Assembly: GCA_006226965.1 (NCBI GenBank)
Contig: SBGQ01000114.1
Coordinates: forward strand, 1-36,008
Reading direction: 5' to 3'
Origin: a bacterium
GTDB taxonomy: Bacteria; Bacteroidota; Rhodothermia; Balneolales; M1805
Length of the DNA stretch: 36,008 bases
In this document: positions 29,995 through 36,008 of the stretch, one piece after another
How the letters are laid out: every line of letters begins with the position of its first letter
Position numbering within the stretch: position 1 is the first letter of the stretch
Made by a program: the position numbers and the translations under genes
Notes under the pieces: model-generated
What the model was told of the DNA's origin: nothing
What the model saw: the letters and a program-made list of their open reading frames with translations, nothing else
The model's database searches: none

Positions 29995-32425
29995 TCAATT
30001 CGTCGTCGTTGTCGTCTTCTTTGGATTCTTTTTTCGGTGCTTTGAGTTCCGTTGATTTGGTTACCGGAGCCGGTTTAATCAGACTGCTTTCCGGATTTTG
30101 AAGTACAACTTTTTTCACTTCTTCATCCTGACCCGGATATTTAACTCTTCCGTGATACACACCAACTAAAATGGTTAAGAAAGCTTCTTTTATGCGCTGT
30201 AAATCTTGGAATGTAAGCGGACAATCACTTAACTGACCTTCATCCAGTTTTTCATCTACAATTCGGTGTACATGCGCTTCTAATTTGGAATAGTTTGGCT
30301 CTTTTAAGGTTCTGGCAGAGGCTTCAACGCTATCAGCCAACATCACAATTCCCGTTTCTCTGGTTGATGGAATCGGTCCGTCGTATCGGAAATCTTCTTC
30401 TTTAATTTCTTCCGGATTTTCACTGATTTGTTTCCCTTTTTCATAGAAATAGCGAATAAGAGAAGTACCGTGGTGAGTTTTAATAAAATCGATAATGATT
30501 TCCGGTAAATCGTGTTCCTCGGCCATTTTTACTCCGCCTTTAACGTGTTCGCGAATTACTAAAGCACTCATTCTTGGCTTTAATTTTTCGTGAACATTCA
30601 TACCGGACTGATTCTCAACGAAATATTCGGGCTTTTCCATTTTGCCGATGTCGTGGTACATGGCACCTACTCGGCATAGTAAAGCATTGGCTCCGATGGC
30701 ATTAGCAGCAGCTTCAGAAAGATTGGCAACTTGTAAACTGTGATGAAATGTGCCCGAAGCATGTAACATCAAGGATTTTAAAAGCGGACGATTGGTATCG
30801 CTTAATTCAAGCAGGGTTACATCGGTTGTAACATTGAACAGTTTTTCAACAATCAGAATAAGAGGATAAACCATTACCAAATTGAATAATGCGTTTATCA
30901 GAATACTGATTGAATGTTGATACAGATTATCGAAGGTGCCTAATTTGGTTAAGCTAAAGCCAATGTAAACCAAAGCATAGCTTGTTAAAATTAATGCCGG
31001 AGTAAATAAATAAAACTGACTTCTGTTTTTTATATCACGAACAGAATAAACCGCAATGCTACACGCCGTGATGGATGAAGTAGTTAATTCAAAATCGTAA
31101 CCGTTGTATAAGCCAATAGTTAATGAGACTATGAGCGTGGTTAAAATTCCGACACGCGAATCGAAAATTACAGTGAGAATTACCGGTATTATTGCAACCG
31201 GAACGATGTAAGGAGAGACATTTTCAAATCGATAAATAAACGAATTGGCCGCAAAAATAAGTCCGATTAACAAGAAAAGCAGGAAGAACATCTTATTATC
31301 ATCAAAAATCTTTCTTCTATACAAATAGATGTACATAATGAAGATGAAATTGATGGCAAGCATGATGATAATCTGACCGATATACTGTTTCCAAACTTCT
31401 AATTCGCTGGCTTGTTCACTTCTTGCTTTTGCAAGACTACTGAGCATATTTAAGCGGTCGCGATTTATTAAATCGCCTTTTCGGATGATAACCTGACCTT
31501 TAGCAACAGCGCCTTTAGTCGGCGAAATCGTGCTGATAAATTCATCCACACGGTCTTTGGTGTCCTTTGCTGAGAAAATGAGATTGCTTTCAATCACCAA
31601 ATTAAACAACTGATAAGCCGATTCTGCACTTTGGTCGGCGAAGGTTCTGAACAATCGATATTGAGCGTATTCACGTGCTTCACGAATGTCTTTTACATCC
31701 ACCAAATATTGATTGCGTTCTGTTCTTTGGCGTAAATCCCGAACGGTAATTTCTTGCAGTGTAATTTCGGATTTTGTTCTGTCGATGATACCTTGATTGA
31801 GCAGTTCATCAATTAAACGATCGAGGCGCAATCGAATATCAACCCCGATAAAACGGTCTGATTTTGGTTTAGTGGAATTAAATGAATAGCGATCCAGAAG
31901 GCCATTCCAGCCTTTTTCATCTAAGCCGACACCGGATTGAAAACGAGACTGAATAAACTGCAAGGAATCAGACAGCATATCTTCCGTGTTTTTTTCAGCT
32001 TTTGCTGTCTGCCACTTTATATAAGCTTTTAAAACGGGGTCTATTCGAGAAAAAAGGGAATCGATTCGGGTTACGATGCGGATTCTGGTATCATGATCAA
32101 CATGAAAAATGAGCGGGGTTTCCCGAACAATTTGGTCTTTTTCTTTGTCGTATTCATCGGCATCTTTTAAAAGACTAAATGTGAACGGAGCCGTTAAATC
32201 TTCCTGAGTCCAGGGCTCACCCAATTTGTAATTAATTTCTTGAAATGTGGAACGAGGGAAGATGAAAATCAAAAATGAAAAGAAAACCAATCCTATAAGG
32301 ACTTTAACAGCTATGTCTTTTCTCTGTTCAAAGATTTCCTTCTTCTGCGCCTCTTTTTGAGATTCACCAATACCGACATAGGATTTGGGTTTTGGTGATA
32401 AACCAATCAGTTCAAGAATTTTCAT
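29981..32425 (-). CDS. 7TM-HD membrane phosphohydrolase (PgpH-like)
   Basis: An 814-aa inner-membrane protein. One N-terminal transmembrane helix (about residues 37-58) precedes a large extracytoplasmic 7TMR-HDED region (to about 330). A block of seven hydrophobic helices (about 345-545) and a cytoplasmic HD domain follow: HHSLQVANLSEAAANAIGAN, then AMYHDIGKMEKPEYF with the His-Asp pair near residue 590. The C-terminal tail is acidic and lysine-rich. The same architecture in Listeria PgpH degrades cyclic di-AMP, so c-di-AMP phosphodiesterase is the best guess. It is conserved between ligA and xerD here, with 6 bp to the STAS gene upstream. Confidence 0.9.
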   Translation of the reverse strand: MKILELIGLSPKPKSYVGIGESQKEAQKKEIFEQRKDIAVKVLIGLVFFSFLIFIFPRSTFQEINYKLGEPWTQEDLTAPFTFSLLKDADEYDKEKDQIVRETPLIFHVDHDTRIRIVTRIDSLFSRIDPVLKAYIKWQTAKAEKNTEDMLSDSLQFIQSRFQSGVGLDEKGWNGLLDRYSFNSTKPKSDRFIGVDIRLRLDRLIDELLNQGIIDRTKSEITLQEITVRDLRQRTERNQYLVDVKDIREAREYAQYRLFRTFADQSAESAYQLFNLVIESNLIFSAKDTKDRVDEFISTISPTKGAVAKGQVIIRKGDLINRDRLNMLSSLAKARSEQASELEVWKQYIGQIIIMLAINFIFIMYIYLYRRKIFDDNKMFFLLFLLIGLIFAANSFIYRFENVSPYIVPVAIIPVILTVIFDSRVGILTTLIVSLTIGLYNGYDFELTTSSITACSIAVYSVRDIKNRSQFYLFTPALILTSYALVYIGFSLTKLGTFDNLYQHSISILINALFNLVMVYPLILIVEKLFNVTTDVTLLELSDTNRPLLKSLMLHASGTFHHSLQVANLSEAAANAIGANALLCRVGAMYHDIGKMEKPEYFVENQSGMNVHEKLKPRMSALVIREHVKGGVKMAEEHDLPEIIIDFIKTHHGTSLIRYFYEKGKQISENPEEIKEEDFRYDGPIPSTRETGIVMLADSVEASARTLKEPNYSKLEAHVHRIVDEKLDEGQLSDCPLTFQDLQRIKEAFLTILVGVYHGRVKYPGQDEEVKKVVLQNPESSLIKPAPVTKSTELKAPKKESKEDDNDDELNAII

Positions 32426-32431
32426 GGAATA

Positions 32432-32779
32432 TTAATTGGATTGAAGGCGTTTTAAAGCACTTTCACGATCTGATTCGATTTCGAAAACAGGTGTAAGTTG
32501 TGAAATGTCTAATAGTTTTTGAATTCTATCATTCAAAGAGCATAAAACGAGTGTTCGGTTTGTATCTCTGTAAATTCGGTGCGCTAATAACAAGGCAGAA
32601 AGCCCGGAAGAATCGGCATACGTTACGTTTTTTAAATCGAGAACCAATGGGCCAAATTCATTGCCATCGGCAGTAAGCACGATTTGGCTTTTCATTTCCG
32701 GCGCAATCTCAGTATCCATTTTTTCTTTCAACGGGGTGATTACCGATACTGTATCGAGTAATTCAACATCAAATTTCAT
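32432..32779 (-). CDS. STAS-domain protein, anti-sigma-factor antagonist type
   Basis: A 115-aa single-domain STAS protein. The hallmark loop VTYADSSGLSALLLAHR has Ser58 at the position phosphorylated in Bacillus SpoIIAA. The preceding strand is PLVLDLKN. Such proteins bind anti-sigma kinases and are switched by phosphorylation of this serine. No partner kinase or phosphatase gene is next to it, so the network it serves is unknown. It lies 5 bp after ligA and 6 bp before the PgpH-like gene, so it is part of the same minus-strand operon. Confidence 0.9.
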   Translation of the reverse strand: MKFDVELLDTVSVITPLKEKMDTEIAPEMKSQIVLTADGNEFGPLVLDLKNVTYADSSGLSALLLAHRIYRDTNRTLVLCSLNDRIQKLLDISQLTPVFEIESDRESALKRLQSN

Positions 32780-32784
32780 AGCAG

Positions 32785-35972
<3,188 letters not shown>

Positions 35973-36008
35973 AAGTTTTGCTTTAATCCAATTATAAAAA
36001 CGTTTTTA

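Overview
The window looks like chromosomal DNA from an AT-rich member of the Bacteroidota/FCB group. The evidence is two type IX secretion (T9SS) C-terminal sorting domains (one intact, one decayed), a promoter of the Bacteroidota type (TAnnTTTG) in front of the tRNA, almost no Shine-Dalgarno sequences, and a sensor kinase with Reg_prop/Y_Y_Y architecture. The sorting-domain spelling PNPFNPSTTISFEL and the presence of a photoactive yellow protein lean towards the Balneola/Rhodothermus side of the group rather than classical Flavobacteria. That placement is inference.

Layout. 1-98: 14 copies of a heptamer repeat. 168-4818: a tight four-gene operon (C39-like papain-fold protein, RLAN/RimK-type ATP-grasp ligase, GCS2-type carboxylate-amine ligase, MFS exporter) that reads as a pathway for making and exporting a small peptide-like metabolite. 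4823-12139: a small membrane protein, succinate-semialdehyde dehydrogenase, a T9SS-exported beta-propeller protein with a lipoprotein partner, a class III aminotransferase and a MnmD-type tRNA methyltransferase. 12268-14447 (minus): a compact operon whose second gene is a clear photoactive yellow protein (PYP, blue-light receptor). It also holds a minimal adenylate-forming ligase, the expected type of enzyme for activating the p-coumaric acid chromophore, two unrecognised proteins and a GDCCVxC-type zinc-ribbon protein. A large propeller sensor kinase and its NarL-type response regulator (14566-18107) are divergent from this operon across a 118-166 bp region that contains a 12-bp inverted repeat.

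18151-24208: housekeeping genes (fmt, def, ruvX, an HU-family gene, a bifunctional RelA/SpoT homologue), an SGNH hydrolase-like membrane protein, and tRNA-Leu(UAA) with its own promoter and terminator. 24209-27338: an accessory, partly decayed island immediately downstream of the tRNA. It holds a DUF2335-like membrane protein, unrecognised short genes, broken ORFs, the frameshifted tail of a T9SS protein, and two divergently transcribed helix-turn-helix regulators. 27388-35972 (minus): gamma-glutamyltransferase, XerD, a PgpH-type 7TM-HD protein, a STAS-domain protein, NAD-dependent DNA ligase and a RodZ-like HTH membrane protein.

The two most interesting systems are the PYP/ligase operon with its divergent sensor kinase, and the amidoligase operon at the left end. 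Family calls were made by eye from motifs. No database search or alignment was run.
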